Source: Clostridia bacterium
GTDB taxonomy: Bacteria > Bacillota > Clostridia > Christensenellales > Maliibacteriaceae
Direction of reading: 5' to 3'
DNA: 59,709 nt
NCBI GenBank assembly: GCA_017431145.1
Contig: JAFRLQ010000053.1
Coordinates: forward strand, 1-59,709
Positions 16,614-24,839 of the stretch are shown here, one piece after another. A model generated the notes under the pieces. It was not told the origin of the DNA and ran no database searches. It worked only from the letters and a program-made list of their open reading frames with translations. Both the position numbers and the translations under genes were made by a program. Position 1 is the stretch's first letter, and each line of letters opens with the position of its first letter.

Positions 16614-18050
16614 TTATTCGAGCGGGATCAGTGTGCCGGGGTTCATGATGCCGTTGGGATCCATCATCTTCTTCAGTCTCTCCATCAGGACGTAGCTGGA
16701 ACCGTGCTCCTGCTTCATCAGTTTCACGCGGACCTTGCCGGTGCCGTGATGATGCATCGCGCCGCCCGTGGATTTCTTCAGGACTTCCTGGCAGAGGCAG
16801 TTGACCAGTTCCCACTGCTCCACTTCCGTCAGCTGCAGCGGATCGTTCGCGCGCAGATGATAGACGAAGTAGATGTTCGTGCCGGTCTGGTAGCTGTGGG
16901 AAACGTGTCCGCCCAGAAGCGTCAGATTCGGGATCTGCTGCGGCAGCTTCTCCATGACCGCGTTGTAGATATCGGACACCTCGGTCCAGCTTGCGCTGAT
17001 CTCGCAGGTGGCGTAGAAGGTCTTCGTCTGGCGGAACTCCTCACGCGCGGCTTCCTTGCCGATCGTGTCGCAGATGTTGTTGCGGGTCGCGAGCCAGTGG
17101 TCGACGATCTTGGTGCCGGCGTAGCGCGCGCCATGTTCCTTTGCGATCCTGTCGATATTCTCTCCGGTGACTCTTGCGATATCCGGCGGTCCCTCGGCGA
17201 CGAAGAACATGCAGGCCTCGCCTTCGGCAAGCTCGACGCTTCCGTAGTTCAGGTCCATATCCGCCTTGTCATACAGACGCACGACGGAGGGACGGTAGCC
17301 TGCGGTGATGATGTCGCGCAGTGCTGCGATGCCCTCGACGAAGGAATTGACGACATAGGCGCCTTTCCAGAAATCATCGGGATAGTATTTGAACAGTTTG
17401 ACCGTCACTTCAGTGATGACTGCCAGTGCGCCTTCGGAACCGATGAACAGATGACGCAGATCGGGGCCTGCTGCGCGGCGGGGCACGTTGCGGATGCGGA
17501 CGACTTCACCGCTGGGAAGCACCGCTTCCAGTCCGCAGACCAGGTCCTCGATGCCGCCGTAGTAGGTGGAGAACTGTCCGATCGAACGGGTCGCGCACAG
17601 TCCGCCCAGATGCGCAAGGGGCTGAGACTGCGGGCAGTGTCCGGTCGTCAAGCCTTTCTCGTTGACGATCTCTTCCAGACGGGCAAGCGGCATGCCGCAT
17701 CCCACGGTCGCCATCATGCTGTACTCATCCAGCGCGATCAGCTCGTTCATGCCGGAGCAGTCCAGATACAGGGTGTGATCGTTGACGATGACCAGCTGGT
17801 CCTCGCTGCAGGTCGCGCCTGTCTTGGTGATCACGCAGATGCCGTTGTCGTTGCAGTACTTCAGCGTCTTAGAGACGTCTTCCGTGGACATCGCCTTGAC
17901 GACGCACAGCGGCAGGAATTTCGGCTTGTAGCCGAACGCCTTCTCGAACGGCCGGGTCATGGGGCCGTCTGCTTCCAGCAGCACCTGATCGTCCGTCAGC
18001 ACTTTCTCGGTGCCCAGCAATGCTGTTAAGTCTTTGATTGCCTGATTCAT
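16614..18050 (-). CDS. FAD-binding oxidase at the end of the etf-glp operon
   Basis: A 478-residue flavoprotein of the FAD_binding_4 plus FAD-oxidase_C type (GlcD, alkyl-DHAP synthase and bifurcating lactate dehydrogenase relatives). FAD-binding loop ITKTGATCSEDQLV, then LAHLGGLCATRSIGQ and the GSEGALAVITEVTVKLF stretch. The C-terminal domain has GGHVSHSYQTGTNIYF, an unusual triple-His GAMHHHGTGKVR and DPNGIMNPGTLIP at the end. ATG 18050 has AAGGAGG just upstream. Its place in an operon with EtfA/EtfB recalls the Lct complex of Acetobacterium, where the LDH subunit belongs to this family; its substrate here is unknown and may be glycerol-3-phosphate-derived. Confidence 0.8.
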   Translation of the reverse strand: MNQAIKDLTALLGTEKVLTDDQVLLEADGPMTRPFEKAFGYKPKFLPLCVVKAMSTEDVSKTLKYCNDNGICVITKTGATCSEDQLVIVNDHTLYLDCSGMNELIALDEYSMMATVGCGMPLARLEEIVNEKGLTTGHCPQSQPLAHLGGLCATRSIGQFSTYYGGIEDLVCGLEAVLPSGEVVRIRNVPRRAAGPDLRHLFIGSEGALAVITEVTVKLFKYYPDDFWKGAYVVNSFVEGIAALRDIITAGYRPSVVRLYDKADMDLNYGSVELAEGEACMFFVAEGPPDIARVTGENIDRIAKEHGARYAGTKIVDHWLATRNNICDTIGKEAAREEFRQTKTFYATCEISASWTEVSDIYNAVMEKLPQQIPNLTLLGGHVSHSYQTGTNIYFVYHLRANDPLQLTEVEQWELVNCLCQEVLKKSTGGAMHHHGTGKVRVKLMKQEHGSSYVLMERLKKMMDPNGIMNPGTLIPLE

Positions 18051-18063
18051 TGGGTCCTCCTTT

Positions 18064-18420
18064 TTACTTTGCCTGTAATGTTCTTGAAGCTTTAATATCC
18101 ACTCCGGTGCCAAGGATGTTCTCGCAGATGATCTCTCCGTACTGCACCGGCGCTTTCAATTCCAGTCCGTACAAGACCTTGAGACAGTCTTCCAGTCTGT
18201 CTTTCGGCACTTCCTGCGTGCTGATGACAGGGATCCTGGGCAGCACGCCGCCCGTGACCTTGACAGTCGTCGTCAGCATCCGCTTGGGATCGGTGTACTC
18301 GTTCTTTGCAAATTCATAGCCGCGTTTGCATGTGTTCCCCGTGATCACCAGTTCGCCGTCCTTTTCCTCGACGGTGATCCTGCAGCTTCTCGGGCAGACG
18401 ATGCATGTATACTCTTTCAT
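18064..18420 (-). CDS. DUF1667 small metal-binding subunit
   Basis: A 118-residue protein with N-terminal CIVCPRSC and a further TGNTCKRGYEFAKNE motif, then MLTTTVKV, typical of DUF1667 proteins that accompany GlpA/GlpB-like flavoproteins. The CxxCxxxC...C set suggests a metal or Fe-S site. GGAGG is 6 bases before ATG 18420. It overlaps or abuts the GlpB-like gene, so the two are translationally coupled. Its exact role in the dehydrogenase is not known. Confidence 0.85.
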   Translation of the reverse strand: MKEYTCIVCPRSCRITVEEKDGELVITGNTCKRGYEFAKNEYTDPKRMLTTTVKVTGGVLPRIPVISTQEVPKDRLEDCLKVLYGLELKAPVQYGEIICENILGTGVDIKASRTLQAK

Positions 18421-18430
18421 CTTATCCTCC

Positions 18431-19681
18431 TTAGCCTCTCGGCGCAACCGAGATCGTCAGGTCGCCGTTCTTGACTCCGGAGACCTCGCACGCGAGCATC
18501 TCGGGCGGTGCGACGCGCTGGTAAAGCGCTCTGCCGCAGGGTTCGCCCTCTGTCGTGCACTGCAGCACGGTCTCCGCGTCCGGTTTCTTCACGCGCATGA
18601 AGAATTCACGCGTTCCCTCGAAAGACGCCTCGACTTTCTGAGGGATGACGAAATTGACGTTTCCGTCAAGCTTCACGTCGCAAAGCGGCGCGTCCGCTTT
18701 CTTCTCCCCGCGGATGAACTTCACCGCGCCTCTGGCCGCGATCTCCGCGGACTGCGATACGTAATCCACCAGATCGAATACCGCCGCGACGTTGCCTGCC
18801 GCGAAGATGCCGGGGACGCAGGTCATGAAATCCTGATCCACGACCGGTCCGCGTGTCTTGGGATCCAGCTCGATCCCCGCGCCCTTGGACAGCTCGTTCT
18901 CCGGTATGAGTCCGACAGCAAGCACAAGAAGGTCGCACGGCACATAGCGTTCCGTCTCTTTGATGACCTTCCGGTTCTCGTCCAGTTTCGCCACGGTCAC
19001 GCCTTCGAGCGTGTCTCTGCCGTGTACGAACGATACGGTAGAACTCAGATGAAGCGGGATGTTGTAATCCTCCAGGCACTGCACGATGTTTCGCGTGAGT
19101 CCGCCCGGATTGGGCATCACCTCATAGACGCCTTCCACCTGGATGCCCTCCAGCGTCATGCGCCTTGCCATGATGAGACCGATATCGCCCGATCCCAGGA
19201 TCACAGCACGTGTGCCGGGAAGATAACCTTCCATATTGATGTAGCGCTGCACGCTGCCCGCCGTCATGACGCCCGAGGGACGCGCGCCCAGAAGCAGGAT
19301 CTGGCCTGCCGTGCGCTCCCGGCATCCCATCGCGAGGATGATCGCGCCGCTTTGGATGTGCATCATGCCGTCCGTGGAGTTGCATGCATACAGTTCCCTG
19401 TCCTTCGTGATCTCCAGGACCATGGTGTCCGTGAAGACCTCCACGCCGGAAGCCTCGCACTCGTCGATGAACTTCTGCGCGTATTCGGCTCCGGACATCC
19501 TCCTTTTGAACCGGTGCAGTCCGAATCCGTCGTGGATGCACTGCTGCAGGACGCCGCCAAGCTCAAAATCCCGTTCGATCAGGAGGACCTTCTCCGCACC
19601 CTGCCGCTTGGCTTCCACCGCCGCAGCCAGACCTGCCGGGCCTCCTCCTACGACTGTAATATCTGTTCTGATCTCTTTCAT
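18431..19681 (-). CDS. NAD(P)/FAD-dependent oxidoreductase, GlpB-like partner
   Basis: A 416-residue pyridine nucleotide-disulphide reductase-type flavoprotein. FAD dinucleotide fold ITVVGGGPAGLAAAVEAK at the N-terminus, a second nucleotide fold AVILGSGDIGLIMARRM in the middle, and the GIFAAGNVAAVFDLVDYV FAD motif near the C-terminus. ILAMGCRERTAG resembles the same family in anaerobic glycerol-3-phosphate or opine/hydrogen cyanide oxidase operons. AAGGAG precedes the ATG. It would accept NAD(P)H or pass electrons between the GlpA-like subunit and ETF. Confidence 0.82.
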   Translation of the reverse strand: MKEIRTDITVVGGGPAGLAAAVEAKRQGAEKVLLIERDFELGGVLQQCIHDGFGLHRFKRRMSGAEYAQKFIDECEASGVEVFTDTMVLEITKDRELYACNSTDGMMHIQSGAIILAMGCRERTAGQILLLGARPSGVMTAGSVQRYINMEGYLPGTRAVILGSGDIGLIMARRMTLEGIQVEGVYEVMPNPGGLTRNIVQCLEDYNIPLHLSSTVSFVHGRDTLEGVTVAKLDENRKVIKETERYVPCDLLVLAVGLIPENELSKGAGIELDPKTRGPVVDQDFMTCVPGIFAAGNVAAVFDLVDYVSQSAEIAARGAVKFIRGEKKADAPLCDVKLDGNVNFVIPQKVEASFEGTREFFMRVKKPDAETVLQCTTEGEPCGRALYQRVAPPEMLACEVSGVKNGDLTISVAPRG

Positions 19682-19693
19682 GCTCCTGCTCCT

Positions 19694-21424
19694 TTACCGG
19701 TTTTCTTCTTTCAGCACCGTCGAGTTTCTGCCCTTCAGGTTGACTTCGACCCAGTCCATGCCAAGTTCTCTGGCCAGGATCTCCAGCACGCGCGGCTGGC
19801 AGAATCCGCCCTGGCAGCGTCCCATTCCCGCGCGTGTTCTGCGCTTGATGGCGTCGATCGAAGTCGGCACGACGGAGGAGTGGATCGCGTCGAGGATCTC
19901 GCCCTCGGTGATCGTCTCGCAGCGGCAGATCACACGGCCGTACGCCGGGTTCTTCTCGATCAGCGCCGCCTGCTCCTCACGGGACAGTTCCGCGAACTTG
20001 ACCTTCTTTTCACGGATCGGGTTCCAGTCGGGACGTCTCACGACCGTTCTTCCGTTCTGTTTCATGTCCTCAAGCAGGATCCCCTCGACCATCTCCGCGA
20101 CGCCGGGCGCCGAACCGATGCCGGGCGACTGGATCGCGCCGGCGTTGATCAGTCCGTGCGTGAGCTCCGACATGCCGATCACATAGTCCTCCTTGAAGTC
20201 TGCGGGACGTGCGCCGGCATAGATGCGGATGATATCCGCAGGCGTGATCGCCGGGTTGTCGTTGCGGTTCAGAGTGTACTCCAGATCCTCCTGGGTCGTA
20301 TCGATGTCCTCCTTGTCCGGCACTTCCGTCGCGGACGGGCCCATCAGGATGTTGCCCGAGGGCGTCTGGTCCGTTCCGCCGCCCTTGGATTCCACGTTCT
20401 TCTTCAGGTTCGGGCGGTACCGCATCGCCAGCTGTTTGGTCGCCGGCGGTTTGTCCTTGTCATAGATGGCGATGGTGCCTTTTCTGTTGTGCAGCGTGTA
20501 GCACGCGTCGCCCGCCATCTCCGAGATCTCGTCGGCGTAAAGACCCGCCGCATTGATAAGATACTTGGTGCGGATGATCCCTTTCTCCGTCACGATGCCG
20601 GTGATCTGTCCGTCTTCCGTCAGCACGTCGCCCAGCTCGCAGTTGAGCATGATCCGCACGCCGTTGTCCGCCGCGTTCTCCGCCAGCGCAACGCAGACCT
20701 GATACGGATGGACCTTCGCCTGTGTCGGCGTCCAGCAGGAAGCGACGGGATCGTCCTGCATGACTTCCTTGATCCCTGGCGCCATAGCCAGCGTCTGCGG
20801 GCCGTCCAGCATCTGCGGGCCGCGGTCGTGGTTCTTGACCGCTGTGGTGAAGATCTCGACCAGTCCGTCGATGTCGTTGATGTCGGTGATGTAATGCAGA
20901 TGACCGAGCCGGACGAACTCGAAGTTCAGATCCTTCGCCCACTGGTCATACAGATAGTTGCCCCGCACGCTCATCTTCGCCTTGAGCGTTCCGGGCTTGA
21001 CCATGCCCGCCATGTGCACGCCGCCGTTGTTCGCCTTGGTCGCGCCGGCGCCGACGTCGTCGCGCATGTCGATCGCGATGATCTTCAGATCGTATTTGGC
21101 CAGTTCGCGTGCGATGCCGCATCCGGTGATGCCCAGGCCCACGACCACGACATCCGCCTCATCGATCACGCCGATCTCGCGTCCCTTGCGCACGGTCTCG
21201 CTGTAGTCCTTCTTCGGGATCTCCAGTCCCTTGACCGTCATGCGGCTGACGATGTTGCGCACGCCGTCCACTTTGGCCGCAAGGTGTCCCACATCGATCA
21301 GTTCCTGCCACGAGGTGCATTCCCCGCTGAGCGTCACGATCGAGCGGAAATCCGCTTCCGCCCTGATGTCCAGATGCGGAAACGCCTCCTTCAGTACCTG
21401 TTCTACCCTTTCGTTCAGTTCCAT
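19694..21424 (-). CDS. Anaerobic glycerol-3-phosphate dehydrogenase GlpA-like, with BON-like head and BFD [2Fe-2S] tail
   Basis: About 576 residues. Residues 1-65 look like a BON domain (VTLSGECTSWQEL, VDGVRNIVSRM). A DAO-type FAD domain follows: VVVVGLGITGCGIARELAK, the KANNGGVHMAGMV segment, LINAAGLYADEISEMAG and RIYAGARPADF. The tail is a BFD-like [2Fe-2S] domain (VICRCETITEGEI...GRCQGGFC, four Cys). This is the layout of GlpA and other anaerobic G3P dehydrogenases, except for the BON-like head. ATG 21424 was chosen; a GTG ten codons upstream is possible. The RBS is weak (AGGGA) and the upstream kinase ends 17 bases away, so coupling is likely. GlpC is absent from the operon. Confidence 0.83.
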   Translation of the reverse strand: MELNERVEQVLKEAFPHLDIRAEADFRSIVTLSGECTSWQELIDVGHLAAKVDGVRNIVSRMTVKGLEIPKKDYSETVRKGREIGVIDEADVVVVGLGITGCGIARELAKYDLKIIAIDMRDDVGAGATKANNGGVHMAGMVKPGTLKAKMSVRGNYLYDQWAKDLNFEFVRLGHLHYITDINDIDGLVEIFTTAVKNHDRGPQMLDGPQTLAMAPGIKEVMQDDPVASCWTPTQAKVHPYQVCVALAENAADNGVRIMLNCELGDVLTEDGQITGIVTEKGIIRTKYLINAAGLYADEISEMAGDACYTLHNRKGTIAIYDKDKPPATKQLAMRYRPNLKKNVESKGGGTDQTPSGNILMGPSATEVPDKEDIDTTQEDLEYTLNRNDNPAITPADIIRIYAGARPADFKEDYVIGMSELTHGLINAGAIQSPGIGSAPGVAEMVEGILLEDMKQNGRTVVRRPDWNPIREKKVKFAELSREEQAALIEKNPAYGRVICRCETITEGEILDAIHSSVVPTSIDAIKRRTRAGMGRCQGGFCQPRVLEILARELGMDWVEVNLKGRNSTVLKEENR

Positions 21425-21440
21425 GTTGCTACCGTCCCTT

Positions 21441-22964
21441 TTATTGATTCTCACTGACCGGGGGATTCCAGTTCCCCGCGCGTTCTTTCGCTTTCAGCCA
21501 CCACTGATACTGTTTTCTGTTCTTCTCCTGATCCTCGTTGGGCAGGAAGACCTTTTCCACGGTAAGGAAGGATTCCACGTCCTCCATCGTCATCCAGCCC
21601 AGCTTGATCGCCGAGATCTCCGCGGTGCCCATTGCCGTCGCTTCCGGATTCTTGCCGCGGATCATCTTCACGCCCGTGACATTCGCCATGGTCTGGCAGA
21701 TGAGATCGCTGCGCGTCACGCCGCCGTCGATCCGAAGCTCGTTCACCGCACCCATCTTCTCCATGGAGTCCAGGATGATGAAGGAGCAGATGAAGGAGAC
21801 CCCGTCCAGCACGGCACGCACGAAATGCCGCTGATCATTTCCCGCCGTGATACCGATGAAAAGTCCCTCCATCGCCACATCGCCGAAGGGCGGATTGCAA
21901 AGCGCCTCCAGCGCGGGGATAAAGTAGATCCCGCCCGAGTCTTCAACAGACGTCGCGATCGGCTCCATCTCGGAAAAATGCCCGATCAGCTTCAGCTGGT
22001 TCCTCAGCCACTCCAGCGCGGCGCCCGCGACCGGAAGCGTTCCCTCGAAGATATACGGTCTGTCGTCACCGATCTCCCAGCAGAAAGCGGTCTTGTATCC
22101 GCGCACAAAGACCGGATCGTCCATTCCCTGATTGACATTGAAGAAGAATCCCGTCCCGATGGTGCCCTTCGCCTGGCCTTTCCTATGACAGCCCTGGCAG
22201 AACAGAGCCGCATGCTGGTCCGCGATGTTCGACAGGATCGGGATCTCGGTGCCGAGGATGTCCGGCGTCAGCGCGCCGTACTCGTACATGTCCGGTTTGA
22301 TCTGCGCCATCGCGCTGCGTCTGAGTCCCGCGATCTGCTCCACGTAGTCCCAGTTCCAGTCCTCCGTTTTGAACGTGTAGAACATCGTCATCGCCGCGTG
22401 GGACAGACAGGTCGCGTGGACCTTTTTCCCGGTAAGATTGTAGATCAGCCAGGTGTCCACCGTACCGCCGATCGTCGTCTCTTTTCCCAGTTCCTCCGCA
22501 AGGCCGGGCTCCTTCTCCGTGAGATATTTCAGGATGAATGGTGTATGCTGATCCGTGTAATAGAACTGGGCGTCCAGTTCCGGATATTTCTCCATCATCG
22601 CAGGATCGGAAAGATACCGGTCCTTGATATAGCAGGCGCGCGAGTCGCTCCATACCAGCGACCTTCTGATCGGTTTTCCCGTCTCGCGGTTCCAGAAAGT
22701 CCAGGTCGCGCGCTGCGTCGTGATCGCCACCGCAGCGATCTCCTCCGGATCCGCGCCTGCGTCCTTCACCGCGCCGCGCATCGTCTGCACCGTCTTTTCC
22801 CAGATCTCCATCGCATCCTGTTCCGCGCCGGCCTTTTCAGGATGATAGGTGGTCGTGTTCAGCTGCGACGCGCCTACGATCTGCATGGCCCGGTCAAACA
22901 GAAGAGACCGCACGCTCGTCGTGCCCTCGTCTATGACCAGGATGTATTTTTTCTCCACAGACAT
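21441..22964 (-). CDS. glpK: Glycerol kinase-like FGGY kinase
   Basis: A 507-residue FGGY kinase. DEGTTSVRSLLFD phosphate loop, AITTQRATWTFW (GlpK usually NQRET), SLVWSDSRA, GTIGTGFFFNVN, YIFEGTLPVAGAALEWLR and RIDGGVTRSDLICQ, the last three close to GlpK. The departures from NQRET and WQDRR leave room for a related polyol. It would make glycerol-3-phosphate for the GlpA-like enzyme that follows. ATG 22964 follows AAAGGGGGG; the start overlaps no gene. The gene lies between etfA and glpA-like. Confidence 0.75.
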   Translation of the reverse strand: MSVEKKYILVIDEGTTSVRSLLFDRAMQIVGASQLNTTTYHPEKAGAEQDAMEIWEKTVQTMRGAVKDAGADPEEIAAVAITTQRATWTFWNRETGKPIRRSLVWSDSRACYIKDRYLSDPAMMEKYPELDAQFYYTDQHTPFILKYLTEKEPGLAEELGKETTIGGTVDTWLIYNLTGKKVHATCLSHAAMTMFYTFKTEDWNWDYVEQIAGLRRSAMAQIKPDMYEYGALTPDILGTEIPILSNIADQHAALFCQGCHRKGQAKGTIGTGFFFNVNQGMDDPVFVRGYKTAFCWEIGDDRPYIFEGTLPVAGAALEWLRNQLKLIGHFSEMEPIATSVEDSGGIYFIPALEALCNPPFGDVAMEGLFIGITAGNDQRHFVRAVLDGVSFICSFIILDSMEKMGAVNELRIDGGVTRSDLICQTMANVTGVKMIRGKNPEATAMGTAEISAIKLGWMTMEDVESFLTVEKVFLPNEDQEKNRKQYQWWLKAKERAGNWNPPVSENQ

Positions 22965-22990
22965 CCCCCCTTTATCTGCTCGTGTTGAAT

Positions 22991-23842
22991 CTATTTCAGG
23001 CTGCGGTCTTCGATCTTCTCCAGCACGTCCTGCCAGTCGGCGACGACGCCGATGTCGCACGCCTTGAAGATCGACGCGTCCGCATCCCTGTTTACCGCGA
23101 TAATGGTGCCGCTCTTCTCGATCCCCATCATGAAAGGCATCGTCCCCGATGCGGCGAAGACCAGGCATACATCCGGACTGATCTGCTTTCCGGAGATCCC
23201 GATCACCTGCTGAAAGTCCGCCCAGCCGTCGGACGCCACGGGCCGGGTCGCGCCTGCCGCGCCTCCCAGCGCCTGCGCCGTGTGTTCGATCCGTCCGAAC
23301 CCTTCTGCCGAACCGATTCCGCGTCCCGCGATCAGCACGAAAGAAGCGTCCAGCAGCGGGTTTTCCGTCCCGCGTGTTTCTGCGGTTACACTCCGGAACG
23401 CTTCGTCCGTTCCGCTCACGTCCTCCCGCAGCAAACTGTCCGGAAGTCCGCAGCAATCCGCTTTCGCCGGCTCCGCACTGATACAGACGGGCTTCTTCGT
23501 CATTTCAAATACGGCGCGCAGATTGTAGGAAAACGCCCCGCGCTGCGCGGTGACGGTCTGATCGTCCGCTTTTCCGATCTGTGCCATCGTCAGTGCGCTT
23601 CCGCCGCATCTTGCGGCAGTCCGCACCGCGAACATGTCCGCCGCGCTCCCCGAAAACACGAGAAGATCATACTGCCCCTTTTCCTGCAGCGCTTTGATGC
23701 CGCCAAGGATCCTCTCCTGGCAGGCGGTCAGAGGACCGTCTGAGCAGAACAGTACGGCGGACGACCCGTCCTCTGTCTTTGGAAAAGGCATTCTCTTTGC
23801 CTCTTCCCATGTATCCGCAAGAAGGATGTTCAGCCTTTTCAT
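22991..23842 (-). CDS. etfA: Electron transfer flavoprotein alpha subunit
   Basis: A 283-residue ETF alpha subunit, slightly shorter than usual. The C-terminal FAD-binding part is canonical: GGAAGATRPVASDGW, QVIGISGKQISPDVCLVFA, SGTMPFMMGIEKSGTIIAVN and DADASIFKACDIGVVADW. No N-terminal ferredoxin domain, unlike some bifurcating EtfA. ATG overlaps the etfB stop by 4 bases (ATGA), so the two subunits are coupled. The pair accepts electrons from the dehydrogenases encoded downstream. Confidence 0.9.
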   Translation of the reverse strand: MKRLNILLADTWEEAKRMPFPKTEDGSSAVLFCSDGPLTACQERILGGIKALQEKGQYDLLVFSGSAADMFAVRTAARCGGSALTMAQIGKADDQTVTAQRGAFSYNLRAVFEMTKKPVCISAEPAKADCCGLPDSLLREDVSGTDEAFRSVTAETRGTENPLLDASFVLIAGRGIGSAEGFGRIEHTAQALGGAAGATRPVASDGWADFQQVIGISGKQISPDVCLVFAASGTMPFMMGIEKSGTIIAVNRDADASIFKACDIGVVADWQDVLEKIEDRSLK

Positions 23843-24618
23843 CGCGCATCCTCCTGTCCTGTTTCCGCAAGCAGCGTTTCAAGGATCCGCGGCACTTCGT
23901 CTGCTTCCGCAAAACGGCAGTTCCGTTCCTGCCTGGCCGGCCGCAGTTCCAGGACCCGCGCTCCGCTCTCATCCTCCTGCGGGCAGCAATCGATCGCGTC
24001 CGCTTTCTTCCCTTTCACCTTCAGTCGCTCACGCAGCGTCGGAACACGCAGATAGGCATACTGAGGATCCTCCATCGCAAGGAGCACCGGCCCACGAACG
24101 GCATAGACCTCGTCTGCCGTCTGCGTTCTGCGCTGAACGAGGAGTTCCCCCTCCTTATGAGAGGCCATGCGCACGTGGTCGACGCACGGCAGACCAAGCG
24201 TTTCCGCGACGAGATACGGCACCTGTCTGCTGTCCCCCGGAGGCGCCTGCGCGCCTGTGAGGATCAGGTCATACGGTCCCGTTTTTTCCGCATAGTCCGC
24301 AAGAAGCGCCGCCGTTTCCCCCGGCGTCCAGGTCAGGTCCTCCTTTGGGATCAGGCGGGCGCCTGTGTCATACCCGACCGCAAAAAGGCCTGTAAAAAAA
24401 GACGCCGCATCCTCGCCGCTCACAGTGACCGCGCAAAGCTCCGTTTCCGGCTCTTCATCTTTGATCCTGAGCGCCGTCTCCAGCGCGCCCTGATCCGCAT
24501 CGTTGATCAGTTTTTTTGTATAGTCAATACGGAACCCGGCATCCTTCGCCGACTTCCAGTCTGAATCGATCACATTTTCCAGGTCTCTGACGATCTTGAA
24601 ACATGCAAGGATCCGCAT
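23839..24618 (-). CDS. etfB: Electron transfer flavoprotein beta subunit
   Basis: A 259-residue ETF beta. Motifs: INDADQGALETALRIKDE, DLILTGAQAPPGDSRQVPYLVAETLGLP and RGPVLLAMEDPQYAYLRVPTL (family usually PAVVTV...PRYP). The first gene of the operon; a GGAG lies 12 bases before ATG and a fair promoter lies 80-110 bases upstream. It heads an operon of seven genes (24618 to 16614). Whether it is a bifurcating ETF cannot be decided by eye. Confidence 0.9.
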   Translation of the reverse strand: MRILACFKIVRDLENVIDSDWKSAKDAGFRIDYTKKLINDADQGALETALRIKDEEPETELCAVTVSGEDAASFFTGLFAVGYDTGARLIPKEDLTWTPGETAALLADYAEKTGPYDLILTGAQAPPGDSRQVPYLVAETLGLPCVDHVRMASHKEGELLVQRRTQTADEVYAVRGPVLLAMEDPQYAYLRVPTLRERLKVKGKKADAIDCCPQEDESGARVLELRPARQERNCRFAEADEVPRILETLLAETGQEDAR

Positions 24619-24700
24619 CCGGGCAGTTTTCTCCTTCTCTTATGCCGAACAGCATAGTACGGGAAACCTTTTTCCCTCATCCGATTACCTTCTGTATTTT

Positions 24701-24729
24701 ATTTTATGCCCTATATATTTCAAACGCAA
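24701..24729 (-). promoter_or_regulatory. Predicted promoter of the etf-glp operon
   Basis: On the minus strand TTGCGT (plus 24724-24729), 17-base spacer, TAAAAT (plus 24701-24706), 83 bases before the etfB ATG. The region is AT-rich compared with its surroundings. Confidence 0.55.
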
Positions 24730-24773
24730 CATTATTTCCCCGAACCGTACGTTTTCAGTCGGTTCCCGGAGCA

Positions 24774-24808
24774 GGAAAACGCCCCGTGCGGCATTTCCCG
24801 CTCGGGGC
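24774..24808 (-). terminator. Terminator after the SpoIIE sensor gene
   Basis: Stem GCCCCGTGCGG (24781-24791) / CCGCTCGGGGC (24798-24808), followed on the minus strand by GTTTTC; 32 bases past the stop. Confidence 0.7.
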
Positions 24809-24839
24809 ATCCTTCCTTTTTCCTTTCATGCTTTTCCGG

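Noticed and set aside
18326-21457. 1043-codon open frame on the plus strand
   Set aside because: It lies antisense to the DUF1667, GlpB-like and GlpA-like genes, has a His/Arg-rich composition, no RBS and no domain. It reflects GC-rich codon use.
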